NCBI RefSeq assembly: GCF_014109765.1
Contig: NZ_CP059139.1
Coordinates: 4,034,001-4,098,000, forward strand
Source of the DNA: Pseudomonas berkeleyensis
GTDB taxonomy: Bacteria > Pseudomonadota > Gammaproteobacteria > Pseudomonadales > Pseudomonadaceae
Length of the DNA: 64,000 nt
Direction: 5' to 3'
The notes under the pieces were generated by a model. The model was not told where the DNA came from. It was given only the letters and a program-made list of their open reading frames with translations, and ran no database searches. The position numbers were made by a program, and so were the translations under genes. How positions within the stretch are numbered: position 1 is the stretch's first letter; every line of letters begins with the position of its first letter. Shown piece after piece: positions 27,926 to 36,861 of this stretch.

Positions 27926-28635
27926 CAGACCAGTTCCTCCTGCAAGACCGGCTTGCGCCGCTCCAGCCATACGCCGACCACGATGCCACTGGCCGCCGCC
28001 GCCATCAGCCCGAGCTTGTACGGCAATGGATGACAAGCCAGCGCGACAGCAGCCGCGACCAGGGCCGCAGCGACCTGCGGCTGGTTGCGCAGCATGGGCA
28101 CGACAATACCGATGAAGGTTGCCAGCATGGCGAAATCCAACCCCCATTCCCCGATGTTCGGCACGGCCTGGCCGAACAGTACGCCGACCAGCGTGCACAG
28201 CTGCCAGTTGCAGTACATCGCCAGTGCCGCACCGAGAAAATACCAGTGCCGATAGGGCTCGCTATCGCCGCGCGCATAGCGTTGCACCACCACCGCGTAG
28301 GCCTCGTCGGTGAGCCAGAAGGCCAACGGCATGCGCCAGCGCTTGGGCAGGTGGCACACGTAGGGCTGCAAGCTGGCGCTATACAGCGCATGACGCAGGT
28401 TGACCACCAAGGTGGTCAGCAGCACCACGGCGATACCCGCGCCGCCGGTCAGCAAGCTGATGGCGATGAACTGCGCCGAACCGGCGAATACCAGTAGTGA
28501 CATACCTTGCGTCTGCCAGGGATCGAGCCCGGCGGCGCCAGCCAGGCTGCCGAAAATGATGCCGAAGGGCATGGCGCCGAGCAGCATCGGCAGCATATCG
28601 CGGGCGCCCTGGGTGAATTCTTGATAACGGGACAT
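27925..28635 (-). CDS. azlC: AzlC-family branched-chain amino acid exporter subunit
   Basis: 236 residues, polytopic. The beginning GARDMLPMLLGAMPFGIIFGSLAGAAGL and the NLRHALYSASL segment are typical for AzlC/YgaZ. Together with AzlD it would counterbalance BraCDEFG uptake. GGAGG lies 5 bp upstream of the ATG. Confidence 0.93.
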   Translation of the reverse strand: MSRYQEFTQGARDMLPMLLGAMPFGIIFGSLAGAAGLDPWQTQGMSLLVFAGSAQFIAISLLTGGAGIAVVLLTTLVVNLRHALYSASLQPYVCHLPKRWRMPLAFWLTDEAYAVVVQRYARGDSEPYRHWYFLGAALAMYCNWQLCTLVGVLFGQAVPNIGEWGLDFAMLATFIGIVVPMLRNQPQVAAALVAAAVALACHPLPYKLGLMAAAASGIVVGVWLERRKPVLQEELV

Positions 28636-28790
28636 GGAACCTCCTTGGGCAGCCGAGCTTAGCCAAGCGCCCCAGGCAGGTCTTGAACGTTCTTGCTCAA
28701 ATCCGATTTACGATCACGTGGCGCAGAACGTAGAGCGGGAACAATGGGCCACATCTGGCTGGCGGGTTGCACCCGCCCTACGCATGGAGC

Positions 28791-29585
28791 TCAGAAGCCT
28801 GCGGCGACGTCCCGCAACAGCGCCGGTGCGGCACCACGCTCCATGACGATGCCTTCGAGTCCCAGCAGATCGCCCAGATCCGAATAGATGCCCCGGCCAC
28901 GCTCGCTGACCTGCTTTTCGCTACCATCGGCGCACAGTAGGCGATAGTCGAAAGCGAACGGCCGTGACTCGCGCAACGCCTCCTGCACGCCGCGCCAGAC
29001 CCGCTCACGATCAGCCGGGTGGATCAGCCCGTTGAAGGTCAGACTCTGACTGTCGACCAGACGCTGCGCGGCATAGCCGGTCAGCTCCAGACACCCCGCA
29101 CTGACGTACTCCATGCTCCAGTTACGGTTGTTGCGGCAGCGATAGACCATCAACGGCAGGCCATCGAGTAGATTGCTCAGGCTGCGATGGCGCGCCTGCA
29201 ACTGCTGATGCTCGGGTATCTGCGCACTGATATCGGCCAGGCTGGCGACGAAGCCATCCCCGTGCCGCGCCAGGCGAATCTCGACCCAACGCAATTCACC
29301 CGTGCGATTCATGTAGCGCAGGCTGCCCACCCAGGGTGTGCCCAAATCACGCAGGCTGTGCAGGCCAAGCTGCCACACGGGACGATCTTCGATATGCAGA
29401 AACTGGCTGTGCTCGGCCTGCGGGCAATCGCGCAGCCGATAACCACTGAGCAGCTCCCAGCCGCGATTGGCCTGACGTATCAGCCCGGTGCCATCCAGAT
29501 GGATCAGCGCAATCGGCAGCGCATCGAAATCCACCGACCGGCTGCCACCACTAAACGCATTGCGCAAACGGCGCCAGCCACTCAT
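28791..29585 (-). CDS. Tandem PAS-domain protein in a NarXL-like operon
   Basis: 264 residues. Two PAS domains: the first at about 20-120 (FDALPIALIHLDGTGLIRQANRGWELLSGY), the second at about 135-245 (DGLPLMVYRCRNNRNWSMEYVSAGCLELTGY, GLIHPADRERVWRGV). There is no kinase, GGDEF or DNA-binding domain. The ATG overlaps the response-regulator stop by 4 bp and is preceded by GGAGG, so it is the third gene of a kinase-regulator-PAS operon. It may modulate the kinase or sense a ligand or redox state for it (inference). Confidence 0.8.
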   Translation of the reverse strand: MSGWRRLRNAFSGGSRSVDFDALPIALIHLDGTGLIRQANRGWELLSGYRLRDCPQAEHSQFLHIEDRPVWQLGLHSLRDLGTPWVGSLRYMNRTGELRWVEIRLARHGDGFVASLADISAQIPEHQQLQARHRSLSNLLDGLPLMVYRCRNNRNWSMEYVSAGCLELTGYAAQRLVDSQSLTFNGLIHPADRERVWRGVQEALRESRPFAFDYRLLCADGSEKQVSERGRGIYSDLGDLLGLEGIVMERGAAPALLRDVAAGF

Positions 29586-30247
29586 CGACACCCTCCATTG
29601 CCCTCGGGCAGGCCGCTGCGATGCGCCCAGGCCGCCAGTTCCAGGCGCGAACGCAGGTTGAGCTTGCTCAGCAGATGCTTCACATACACCTTCACCGTGC
29701 CGTCGCTGATGCCCAACTGGCGGGCGATCAGCTTGTTGCTGAAGCCCTCGGCGATCAGCGCCAGGGTCTGCCGCTCACGCTCGGTCAACTCCACGCGCTC
29801 GGCCTCCATGGCCGCCTCGCGCTCGCGCAGGCTGCTGGCGAGCAATACCGACAGCGCCGGATCGAGCCGGCCCTGGCCATGCGCGCAGGCACTCACTGCG
29901 GCCAGCAGGGCTTCCGGCTCGCTGTCCTTGAGCAGGTAGCCATCGGCGCCAGCACGCAGAGCGGCGAGCACATCGTCGCGCGCGGCCGAAGCCGTCAGCA
30001 CCACCACGTTCACCTCGGGCAGATCACGCTTGAACCATTCCAGCGTGGCCAGGCCGTCGAGCCCAGGCATATGCAGGTCGAGCACCACCATCGCAGGATT
30101 CAAATCGCGCGCCAGGCTGATGCCTTCGCTACCGCTGGAAACGCTGCCGATCACACGAAACTCGCCACTGGATTCGAACAGCTCTGCCAGGCCGCGACGG
30201 AGCATCGGGTGATCATCAATCAGCAGCAGGTCGAACGGGGCAGTCAT
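29582..30247 (-). CDS. NarL-type response regulator
   Basis: 221 residues. Receiver domain with LLLIDDHPMLRRG, the phosphoacceptor Asp57 in VLDLHMPG, and the KD pair at about 107. The C-terminal LuxR-type HTH reads LTERERQTLALIAEGFSNKLIARQLGISDGTVKVYVKHLLSKL, very like NarL. It overlaps the kinase stop by 4 bp. There are no nitrate reductase genes nearby; the divergent gene is tmm, so control of methylated-amine genes is the likely task (inference). Confidence 0.92.
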   Translation of the reverse strand: MTAPFDLLLIDDHPMLRRGLAELFESSGEFRVIGSVSSGSEGISLARDLNPAMVVLDLHMPGLDGLATLEWFKRDLPEVNVVVLTASAARDDVLAALRAGADGYLLKDSEPEALLAAVSACAHGQGRLDPALSVLLASSLREREAAMEAERVELTERERQTLALIAEGFSNKLIARQLGISDGTVKVYVKHLLSKLNLRSRLELAAWAHRSGLPEGNGGCR

Positions 30248-31341
30248 GGCCGACTCCAGCGCAGATGCACCCGTGTGCCGCTACGTTTCGGCAGCGCCTC
30301 GACACTCAGCTCGGCGCCGATCGCAGCCGCACGCTCGCGCATGATGCTCAGGCCGAAGTGACCGCTATCAGGCAAATCCTCCGGCAAACCGATACCGTCG
30401 TCGCAGACTTCGACTTCCAGGCCACTGGCGGTCGGCCACAGGCGAATACGCACCTGCCGCGCATGCGAGTGCCGCACCACATTGGCCAGCGCCTCACGCA
30501 CGATCTGCAGCACCTGCAACTCGCTGTCGGCAGGCAGGCAATTGCCGGGTAGACGGTTGTCCAGGCTGAACACGCAGCTACTGCTGCGGGCGAACTCTGC
30601 CACCGAGGCTTCCAATGCCTGGCGCAGCGTGCGGCCGTCCATGGTCAAACGCGAGCTGCTGATCAGTTCGCGCACCTGGCGATGCACAGAACGCAAGGTA
30701 TCGCGCAGATCATCGAGCATCACCTCGGCCTGCCTGGTGTCGCCCAGCACGCTTTGCAGCCGCGCGCTACGAATTTGCAGATAGCCGAGCTGCTGCGCCA
30801 CCGAGTCGTGCAGCTCACGCGCCAGCACACCGCGCTCGGCGCTCAGCTCGCGACGACGCAGGCGGCGATCCTCCGCGAAAGCTTGCAGCACCTCGCCCAG
30901 GCGCCGGGCGATATCGCGTAACTGGTTGCGCTGGCCGATGCCCGGACGGCCACTGAAACCCACCAGTAGCAGCGCGCTACGGCCTTCCTCCTGCTGCAGA
31001 CCGCACAAGGCCTGAAAGCGCCCCTGCTGCAGACAGCCGCGGCAGAGCTGCACTACGCCGGGCAGCGGCAGCTCTCCGGCATGCTCGGGACAGTCCGCGC
31101 AGGCAGCTCTCTCGCCCAACGCCCGCCAACCCGGCCCTGTGCGTTGCGGCAGCAACAGGCAGGCGTGATCGGCCTGAAGCGCCTGCTGCAGCTGCGGCAG
31201 CAACTCCAGCAACGGCCCATCGCCGCCGCCCTGCTGCAACAGACGCAGCGGCAGCTCCAGCAAGGTCTGCCGATAAGCCGATGGCGCAGCGGGTCGAGGC
31301 TGTCGCTCGAGCAGCAGGGTGCGCAGCAGCAACTGGATCAT
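30244..31341 (-). CDS. Soluble NarX-like histidine kinase with Cys cluster
   Basis: 365 residues and no membrane helix. An N-terminal GAF-like region (about 1-150) holds five cysteines (81, 84, 100, 103, 113; CADCP and CRGC). A HisKA_3 dimerisation domain follows with His178 in LARELHDSVAQQLGYLQ, and then an HATPase (DDGIGLPEDLPDSGHFGLSIM). The Cys pattern could bind an iron-sulfur cluster or zinc. The start at 31341 follows GGAGG; the frame is open to 31464 but lacks a site. First gene of the kinase-regulator-PAS operon, divergent from tmm. Confidence 0.88.
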   Translation of the reverse strand: MIQLLLRTLLLERQPRPAAPSAYRQTLLELPLRLLQQGGGDGPLLELLPQLQQALQADHACLLLPQRTGPGWRALGERAACADCPEHAGELPLPGVVQLCRGCLQQGRFQALCGLQQEEGRSALLLVGFSGRPGIGQRNQLRDIARRLGEVLQAFAEDRRLRRRELSAERGVLARELHDSVAQQLGYLQIRSARLQSVLGDTRQAEVMLDDLRDTLRSVHRQVRELISSSRLTMDGRTLRQALEASVAEFARSSSCVFSLDNRLPGNCLPADSELQVLQIVREALANVVRHSHARQVRIRLWPTASGLEVEVCDDGIGLPEDLPDSGHFGLSIMRERAAAIGAELSVEALPKRSGTRVHLRWSRP

Positions 31342-31375
31342 CCGGCCTCCACGGACAAGGAATCGCTCTCGATTG

Positions 31376-31391
31376 AGCAAGTTCCATGCCC
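31376..31391 (-). promoter_or_regulatory. Possible sigma-54 promoter of the kinase operon
   Basis: On the minus strand GGGCAT-N5-TTGCT, with the invariant GG and GC at the proper 10-bp spacing. The -24 box is weak. A transcript would start about 20 bp before the kinase RBS. Confidence 0.35.
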
Positions 31392-31414
31392 TGACAGGAC
31401 ACTGGGAGAAACCA

Positions 31415-31428
31415 TTGATAAGAAACAA
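31415..31428. promoter_or_regulatory. Possible Anr/FNR box
   Basis: TTGAT-AAGA-AACAA, differing from the Anr/FNR consensus TTGAT-N4-ATCAA at one position. It lies between the kinase gene and tmm. Confidence 0.35.
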
Positions 31429-31517
31429 TATTTCCCAAGGAGAAATAACCGTCTTATCACCCACGCACCATCAGAAGGCCGCCACGCCCCTCTGCAGAGC
31501 ATGCCGAACAACGCGAC

Positions 31518-31533
31518 TACCTCCAAGGAGGTA
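31518..31533. promoter_or_regulatory. NarL-like 7-2-7 palindrome upstream of tmm
   Basis: Perfect inverted repeat TACCTCC-AA-GGAGGTA. Heptamers in 7-2-7 order are the arrangement bound by NarL/NarP, and TACCTCC fits the TACYYMT heptamer at six of seven positions. It lies 106 bp upstream of the tmm start and about 180 bp upstream of the kinase start. It is the likely operator of the NarL-type regulator encoded next door (inference). Confidence 0.55.
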
Positions 31534-31639
31534 TCCCCAATGAGCGAGTTGCGACGGGGTGTCGAGCCAGTAAGGTAATTCCCACAAGGAAATTTAAATT
31601 CCTGAAATTACACATACGGTTTCATATGGGAGATTCAGC

Positions 31640-33010
31640 ATGACCACTCGCATCGCCATCATCGGCGCCGGCCCCTGCGGCCTGGCCCAGCTCCGTGCCT
31701 TCCAGTCCGCAGCCGCCAAAGGTGCAGAGATTCCCGAGCTGGTCTGCTACGAGAAGCAGAGCGATTGGGGCGGCATGTGGAACTACACCTGGCGCACCGG
31801 CCTCGACGAGCACGGCGAACCGGTGCACGGCAGCATGTACCGCTACCTGTGGTCGAACGGGCCGAAGGAGTGCCTGGAGTTCGCCGACTACACCTTCGAC
31901 GAACACTTCGGCCGGCCGATGGGCTCCTATCCGCCGCGTGAAGTGCTGTGGGACTACATCAAGGGTCGCGTCGAAAAGGCCGGCGTGCGCAAGTACATCC
32001 AGTTCAACACTGCCGTGCGCGGGGTGAGTTTCGACGAGACCAGCGGCCAGTTCGACGTGACCGTACACAGCTATGACCGCGACCTGACCAGCACCGAGCG
32101 CTTCGACTACGTGGTGGTCGCCAGCGGCCACTTCTCCACGCCCAACGTGCCCTATTTCGAAGGATTCGAGAGCTTCGCCGGGCGCGTGCTGCATGCCCAC
32201 GACTTCCGCGACGCGCTGGAATTCAAGGGCAAGGACGTACTGATCGTCGGCGCCAGCTACTCGGCCGAGGACATCGGCTCGCAGTGCTACAAATACGGCG
32301 CGCGCTCGATCACCAGTTGCTACCGCAGCGCGCCGATGGGCTACAAGTGGCCGGAAAACTGGGAGGAAAAACCGCTGCTCACGCACGTATCGGGCAGCAC
32401 GGCCTTCTTCGCCGACGGCACCAGCAAGCACATCGACGCCATCGTCCTGTGCACCGGCTACAAGCATCACTTCCCCTTCCTCACCGAGGATCTGCGGCTC
32501 AAGACCGACAACCGCCTGTGGCCGCTGAACCTGTACAAGGGCGTGTTCTGGGAGAACAACCCCAAGCTGGTCTACCTCGGCATGCAGGATCAGTGGTACA
32601 GCTTCAACATGTTCGACGCCCAGGCCTGGTACGCCCGCGACGTTATCCTCGGGCGCATCGCCCTGCCCGACCAGGCCGCCATGCACGCCGAAGACCTGGC
32701 CTGGCGCGAGGAAGAACTGACGCTGAAGAACGCCCAGGAAATGTTCGAATTCCAGGGCAAGTACATCCAGACCCTGATCGACGCCACCGACTACCCGAGC
32801 TTCGATATCGCCGCCGTGAACCAGACCTTCCTCGACTGGAAGCACGACAAGTACGACGACATCATGGGTTACCGCAACAAGTGCCACCGCTCGCTGATGA
32901 CCGGCACCCTGGCCACGCCACACCACACCAGTTGGCTCGAGGCGCTGGACGACTCGCTCGCCGCCTACCTTTCCGACTCGCCGCAGACAGCCATCAAAGC
33001 CGTGGGCTGA
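31640..33010 (+). CDS. tmm: Trimethylamine monooxygenase
   Basis: Flavin monooxygenase that oxidises trimethylamine to trimethylamine N-oxide with NADPH and O2. It has 456 residues. The FAD loop is [11 protein letters not shown] (about 7-17), the FMO fingerprint [11 protein letters not shown] lies at about 180, and the NADPH loop is [11 protein letters not shown]. The stretches [20 protein letters not shown] and [21 protein letters not shown] are those of bacterial Tmm rather than general FMOs. A GGGAG site precedes the ATG. It is followed by tdm; products of the pair are dimethylamine and formaldehyde. Confidence 0.95.
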   Translation: MTTRIAIIGAGPCGLAQLRAFQSAAAKGAEIPELVCYEKQSDWGGMWNYTWRTGLDEHGEPVHGSMYRYLWSNGPKECLEFADYTFDEHFGRPMGSYPPREVLWDYIKGRVEKAGVRKYIQFNTAVRGVSFDETSGQFDVTVHSYDRDLTSTERFDYVVVASGHFSTPNVPYFEGFESFAGRVLHAHDFRDALEFKGKDVLIVGASYSAEDIGSQCYKYGARSITSCYRSAPMGYKWPENWEEKPLLTHVSGSTAFFADGTSKHIDAIVLCTGYKHHFPFLTEDLRLKTDNRLWPLNLYKGVFWENNPKLVYLGMQDQWYSFNMFDAQAWYARDVILGRIALPDQAAMHAEDLAWREEELTLKNAQEMFEFQGKYIQTLIDATDYPSFDIAAVNQTFLDWKHDKYDDIMGYRNKCHRSLMTGTLATPHHTSWLEALDDSLAAYLSDSPQTAIKAVG

Positions 33011-33059
33011 GCACCCTGCGCCAGCGTGCGCACGCCCCGTAAGGTGCGCCGTGCGCACC
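33011..33059. repeat. Intergenic repeat of the GGGTGCGC family
   Basis: One good arm at 33039-33059 (GTAAGGTGCGCCGTGCGC...) and a degraded opposing arm at about 33011-33033, filling the short tmm-tdm gap. Confidence 0.65.
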
Positions 33060-33090
33060 GGCAGCAATCACAAGAACCAAGGTGCCTTGC

Positions 33091-35436
33091 ATGCAGATGC
33101 CCGTGATTTCCCGGCCACACGAGCCGGCACTATTCGCTCGAACACCTGGCATGGAGCGCCATCGCGTCGCCCCGGGCGGCCTGACGGTGGTCGCCCTGGA
33201 GCCCGGCGACCGTATCGAGGTGATCGATATCGAAGGCGACCAGCATGCCGAGCTGTTGGCTTTCACCGAAGACGGTCGTGAAGCGCTCGCGGCGCTCGGC
33301 CTGCTGTCCAACCCCGGCGCCGACTTCATCGCTCGTCTGCTCAGCGATGGCAGCCGCGAATCGCAGCACGTCGCCAGCGGTCTGCTTAAACGCCATATCG
33401 ACTCTCGCCACCTGCCCACGGCCGCACGCCTATGGCCAGACGGCACGCCAGCTGGTCACCAGGTGAAACTACAGGCCAACGCAACCCTGCTGCTGATCGT
33501 TGCCGCCCCAGGCGGACAGACGACGGTGGACAGCCAGCAGCGCGCCAGCGAGTTGCGCCTGATCATCCAGCGCGCCAACCCGTCGAGCCTGCTGATTCCA
33601 ACCCTACCGGCGCCGTTGGGTGAAGTGCTCGACGAGTTCACCATCAGTCCCGGCAGCGCACGCGACTATGTGGTCGGTGCCGGCCAGTACATCCAGGTGA
33701 TCGACGTCGCCGGCCGGCAATGCTCGGACTTCGTCGCCTTCGACCGGCGCGGCCTCGATGCCGGCCGCGAGATCGACCTCGACCCCACCGTCACCCGCAC
33801 CCTGAACGGCAACGCCTATCCCGGCCCCGGCCTGTTCAGCAAGTTCTTCGACCGCGACATGCAGCCGATGCTGGAGGTGCTGCGCGACACCGTCGGCCGC
33901 CATGACACCTTCGCCCTGGCCTGCACCGCGCGCTATTACGAGGCGCAGGGTTACTTCGGCCACGCCAACTGCAGCGACAACATCAGCCGCGCCCTGCAAG
34001 GCCATGGCGTGCAGGGCCGTCGCGGCTGGCCGGCGATCAACTTCTTCTTCAACACCGGGGTCGATGCGCACCAGCAGCTTACGCTGGACGAGCCCTGGTC
34101 GCGCCCCGGCGACTACGTGCTGCTGCGCGCCATGAACGATCTGGTGTGCGCCAGCAGTTCCTGCCCGGACGACATCGACCCGGCCAATGGCTGGAACCCC
34201 ACCGACATCCACATTCGCGTGTATTCCGACAAGGAGCGCTTCAGTATCGCCATGGCCAACCGCAAAACGCCTGACGCCGACCCGGTGCTGACCCGCGAAA
34301 GCGGCTTCCACCCGGGCACCTCCGCCCTCACCCGCCACTTCATCGACTACCGCGGCTGGTGGACGCCGACCCAGTTCGACGGCTACGGCACACTCGCCGA
34401 ATACCACGCCTGCCGCGAGCGGGTGGCAGTGATGGATCTGTCCGCCCTGCGCAAGTTCGAGGTGCTCGGCCCCGACGCCGAAACCCTGCTCAACCATTGC
34501 CTGACCCGCGACGTGCGCAAGCTGGCGGTCGGTCAGGTGGTGTACAGCGCCATGTGCTATGAGCACGGCGGCATGCTCGACGACGGCACCCTGCTGCGTC
34601 TTGGCGCGGACGCATTCCGCTGGATCGGCGGTGAGGACTTCGGCGGTGAATGGCTGCGCCAGCAGGCCGAGAAACTGGGCATGAAGGTGTGGATCAAGTC
34701 CGCCTCCGAGCAGATCCACAACATAGCCGTGCAGGGCCCGCTGAGCCGCGAACTGCTGCAGCAGATGATCTGGACACCAGGCACCCAGCCGCCGCTGGAG
34801 GAGCTGGGCTGGTTCCGCTTCCTGGTCGGCCGCCTGGGCGATTACAACGGCGTGCCACTGATGGTCTCGCGTACCGGCTACACCGGCGAGCTGGGCTATG
34901 AAATCTGGTGTCATCCAGGCGATGCCATGCAGGTCTGGCAACGCCTCTGGCAGCTCGGCGAACCACTCGGATTGGCGCCGCTCGGCCTGCATGCACTGGA
35001 CATGCTGCGCATCGAGGCTGGGCTGATCTTCGCCGGCTACGAGTTCAGCGACCAGACCGATCCGTTCGAAGCCGGCATCGGATTCTGCGTACCGCTGAAG
35101 AGCAAGCAGGACGACTTCATCGGCCGTGAAGCACTGCTCCGACGCAAGGAGCACCCGATGCACCATCTGGTGGGCCTGGAGCTGGAAGGCAACGAGACGG
35201 CCGCTCATGGCGATTGCGTGCATGTCGGCCGCGCCCAGGTTGGAGTGATCACCAGCGCCACGCGCTCACCTGTGCTGGGCAAGAACATCGCCCTGTGCCG
35301 CCTGGCGGTCGATTACTGCGCGCCTGGCACCCGCGTGGAGATCGGCAAACTCGATGGGCAGCAGAAACGCATCGGCGCCACGGTCGCCGCCGGAACCGTG
35401 GCCTATGACCCGGACAAGAGCCGGGTCAGAGCCTGA
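33091..35436 (+). CDS. tdm: Trimethylamine N-oxide demethylase
   Basis: Splits TMAO into dimethylamine and formaldehyde. It has 781 residues. The N-terminal half is of the DUF1989 type and contains NCSDNISRAL (Cys294) and VCASSSCPDDIDP (Cys353, Cys358), which can form the zinc site of Tdm. The C-terminal half (about 400-780) is a GcvT-like tetrahydrofolate-binding domain (MLDDGTLLRLG, SRTGYTGELGYEIW, LLRRKEHP) expected to capture the formaldehyde. The ATG at 33091 has AAGG about 8 bp upstream; a GTG at 33082 is also in frame. It lies 80 bp after tmm. Confidence 0.92.
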   Translation: MQMPVISRPHEPALFARTPGMERHRVAPGGLTVVALEPGDRIEVIDIEGDQHAELLAFTEDGREALAALGLLSNPGADFIARLLSDGSRESQHVASGLLKRHIDSRHLPTAARLWPDGTPAGHQVKLQANATLLLIVAAPGGQTTVDSQQRASELRLIIQRANPSSLLIPTLPAPLGEVLDEFTISPGSARDYVVGAGQYIQVIDVAGRQCSDFVAFDRRGLDAGREIDLDPTVTRTLNGNAYPGPGLFSKFFDRDMQPMLEVLRDTVGRHDTFALACTARYYEAQGYFGHANCSDNISRALQGHGVQGRRGWPAINFFFNTGVDAHQQLTLDEPWSRPGDYVLLRAMNDLVCASSSCPDDIDPANGWNPTDIHIRVYSDKERFSIAMANRKTPDADPVLTRESGFHPGTSALTRHFIDYRGWWTPTQFDGYGTLAEYHACRERVAVMDLSALRKFEVLGPDAETLLNHCLTRDVRKLAVGQVVYSAMCYEHGGMLDDGTLLRLGADAFRWIGGEDFGGEWLRQQAEKLGMKVWIKSASEQIHNIAVQGPLSRELLQQMIWTPGTQPPLEELGWFRFLVGRLGDYNGVPLMVSRTGYTGELGYEIWCHPGDAMQVWQRLWQLGEPLGLAPLGLHALDMLRIEAGLIFAGYEFSDQTDPFEAGIGFCVPLKSKQDDFIGREALLRRKEHPMHHLVGLELEGNETAAHGDCVHVGRAQVGVITSATRSPVLGKNIALCRLAVDYCAPGTRVEIGKLDGQQKRIGATVAAGTVAYDPDKSRVRA

Positions 35437-35451
35437 CGCCGGCATGCCGCC

Positions 35452-35518
35452 GTAGGGTGCGCCGTGCGCACCACCGAGCTCGCCGCAGCCTGGTTCGGTG
35501 CGCACGGCGCACCCTACG
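35452..35518. repeat. Perfect inverted repeat after tdm
   Basis: Two 21-bp arms (35452-35472 and 35498-35518, starting GTAGGGTGCGCC) are exact complements separated by 25 bp. It could fold into a long hairpin and end or stabilise the tmm-tdm mRNA. Best-preserved copy of the family in this window. Confidence 0.9.
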
Positions 35519-35629
35519 GATTGGCTTCCCAAATACGGACGCAGCTCTTGGAAAGAGAATTGCTAGGGAACCGGGTAGCAGCTGCCAATCAGGAGGGCAG
35601 CGCTCAACGACCCCGAGGAGGATCGGCCG

Positions 35630-36616
35630 ATGTGGTTCAGCAATACGCCCCGAAACCTGGCCAATGAACTCAACCAGTGGCTCGAGCACCTGCTCAGCCA
35701 GCGCACGCCGGCAACGCCTCGCCCGCACCTGCAGCAGCAACCGCAGTTGCTCGGCAGCCTGGAGCGCCTGCAGCGTGACTGGGAAGAGTTGCAACGTATC
35801 CGCCAGCACAGCGAAAAGCAGCCACCCGCGCCCTGTACGGCAGAGGAATACGCAGCGCTGAAGCAGCGGCTGGCTCAAGCCGAACAGCAATGTGCCCGGC
35901 TCGAAGACGAGCTGCGCGCCAGCCACGCACAGAACCAGAACGTCACGACCGAGCGCGCCCATTGGGAAGAAGAGCGCCAGGTCTGGGAACTGACCAAGCG
36001 CACCCTGACCGAGGGCTGCTGGGCGATGAACGTAGTCAACGGCGACCCGGATCATCCGCAGAACCTGATCCGCTGGTCCGAGCAGTTCCGCGAGCTGATC
36101 GGCTACAGCCGCGCCGAATTCCCCGATGGCTGGGACAGCTATTTCCAGGTGGTCAACCCGGACGATCTGAAAGCGGTGATGCAGGCCTTCAATGCGTCCA
36201 TGGTGGACAAGAGCGGCGACGGTTTCTACGCCGTGGAATACCGCATGCGCCACAAGACCCGCGGCGAAGTCTGGTACCGCGAGCGTGGCCGTTGCCTGCG
36301 CGATGCCCAGGGCAAGCTGACCTACGTCACCGGCGCGGTACGCGAGATCAGCGACGAGAAGGCCGCCGCCAGCATGCACGAACGCGAACAGGCCAGTATC
36401 CAGGCCACTTACGGGCAGATCGCCCAGGTCGCCGGGGTGATCAAGGGCATCGCCGAACAGACCAACCTGCTGGCCTTGAACGCGGCCATCGAAGCCGCAC
36501 GCGCCGGCGAGCAGGGCCGCGGCTTTGCGGTGGTCGCCGACGAGGTGCGCAACCTGGCGCGGCGCACCCAGGAATCGGTGCAGCAGATTCAGGGCATGTT
36601 GCAAAAGAACACCTGA
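35630..36616 (+). CDS. Soluble PAS-domain methyl-accepting chemotaxis protein
   Basis: 328 residues with no membrane helix. An N-terminal coiled coil (about 1-115) is followed by one PAS domain (about 120-245; [45 protein letters not shown]) and a very short MCP signalling hairpin (about 255-328) that keeps the CheA/CheW-binding tip [20 protein letters not shown]. The long methylation helices are nearly absent. Between tdm and amt, it may report cytoplasmic redox or amine metabolism to the chemotaxis array (inference). RBS GAGGAGG. Confidence 0.87.
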   Translation: MWFSNTPRNLANELNQWLEHLLSQRTPATPRPHLQQQPQLLGSLERLQRDWEELQRIRQHSEKQPPAPCTAEEYAALKQRLAQAEQQCARLEDELRASHAQNQNVTTERAHWEEERQVWELTKRTLTEGCWAMNVVNGDPDHPQNLIRWSEQFRELIGYSRAEFPDGWDSYFQVVNPDDLKAVMQAFNASMVDKSGDGFYAVEYRMRHKTRGEVWYRERGRCLRDAQGKLTYVTGAVREISDEKAAASMHEREQASIQATYGQIAQVAGVIKGIAEQTNLLALNAAIEAARAGEQGRGFAVVADEVRNLARRTQESVQQIQGMLQKNT

Positions 36617-36729
36617 GTTACGACCCATTTTCAGGCGTGATGCCGACCGAATGAGCACAAACAGGGCATTTTTTAACCAGCTGTTTCAGCCCCGCCGCAA
36701 CCGCCGGGCGCTGAGCGCAAGACCACTTC

Positions 36730-36745
36730 TGGCACAGCTATTGCC
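36730..36745 (+). promoter_or_regulatory. Sigma-54 promoter of amt
   Basis: TGGCAC-N5-TTGCC with the GG and GC elements exactly 10 bp apart, 117 bp before the amt start. It matches the -24/-12 consensus, so NtrC-type activation under nitrogen limitation is expected. AGAGAACTTTTT follows at 36755-36766. Confidence 0.85.
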
Positions 36746-36861
36746 TATTCACTAAGAGAACTTTTTATAACTACAGATAAATTAAAACCTAGGGCGCAAC
36801 ACTTTCAGTTCCACTGCCAATACCGACGAACCTTCATAAGAACAGCATCGAGGATTGATTG

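Noticed and set aside
28791..31341. True nitrate-sensing NarXL with respiratory nitrate reductase control
   Set aside because: The kinase lacks the periplasmic sensor and membrane helices of NarX, and no nar genes are present; only the domain family and the operator arrangement are shared.
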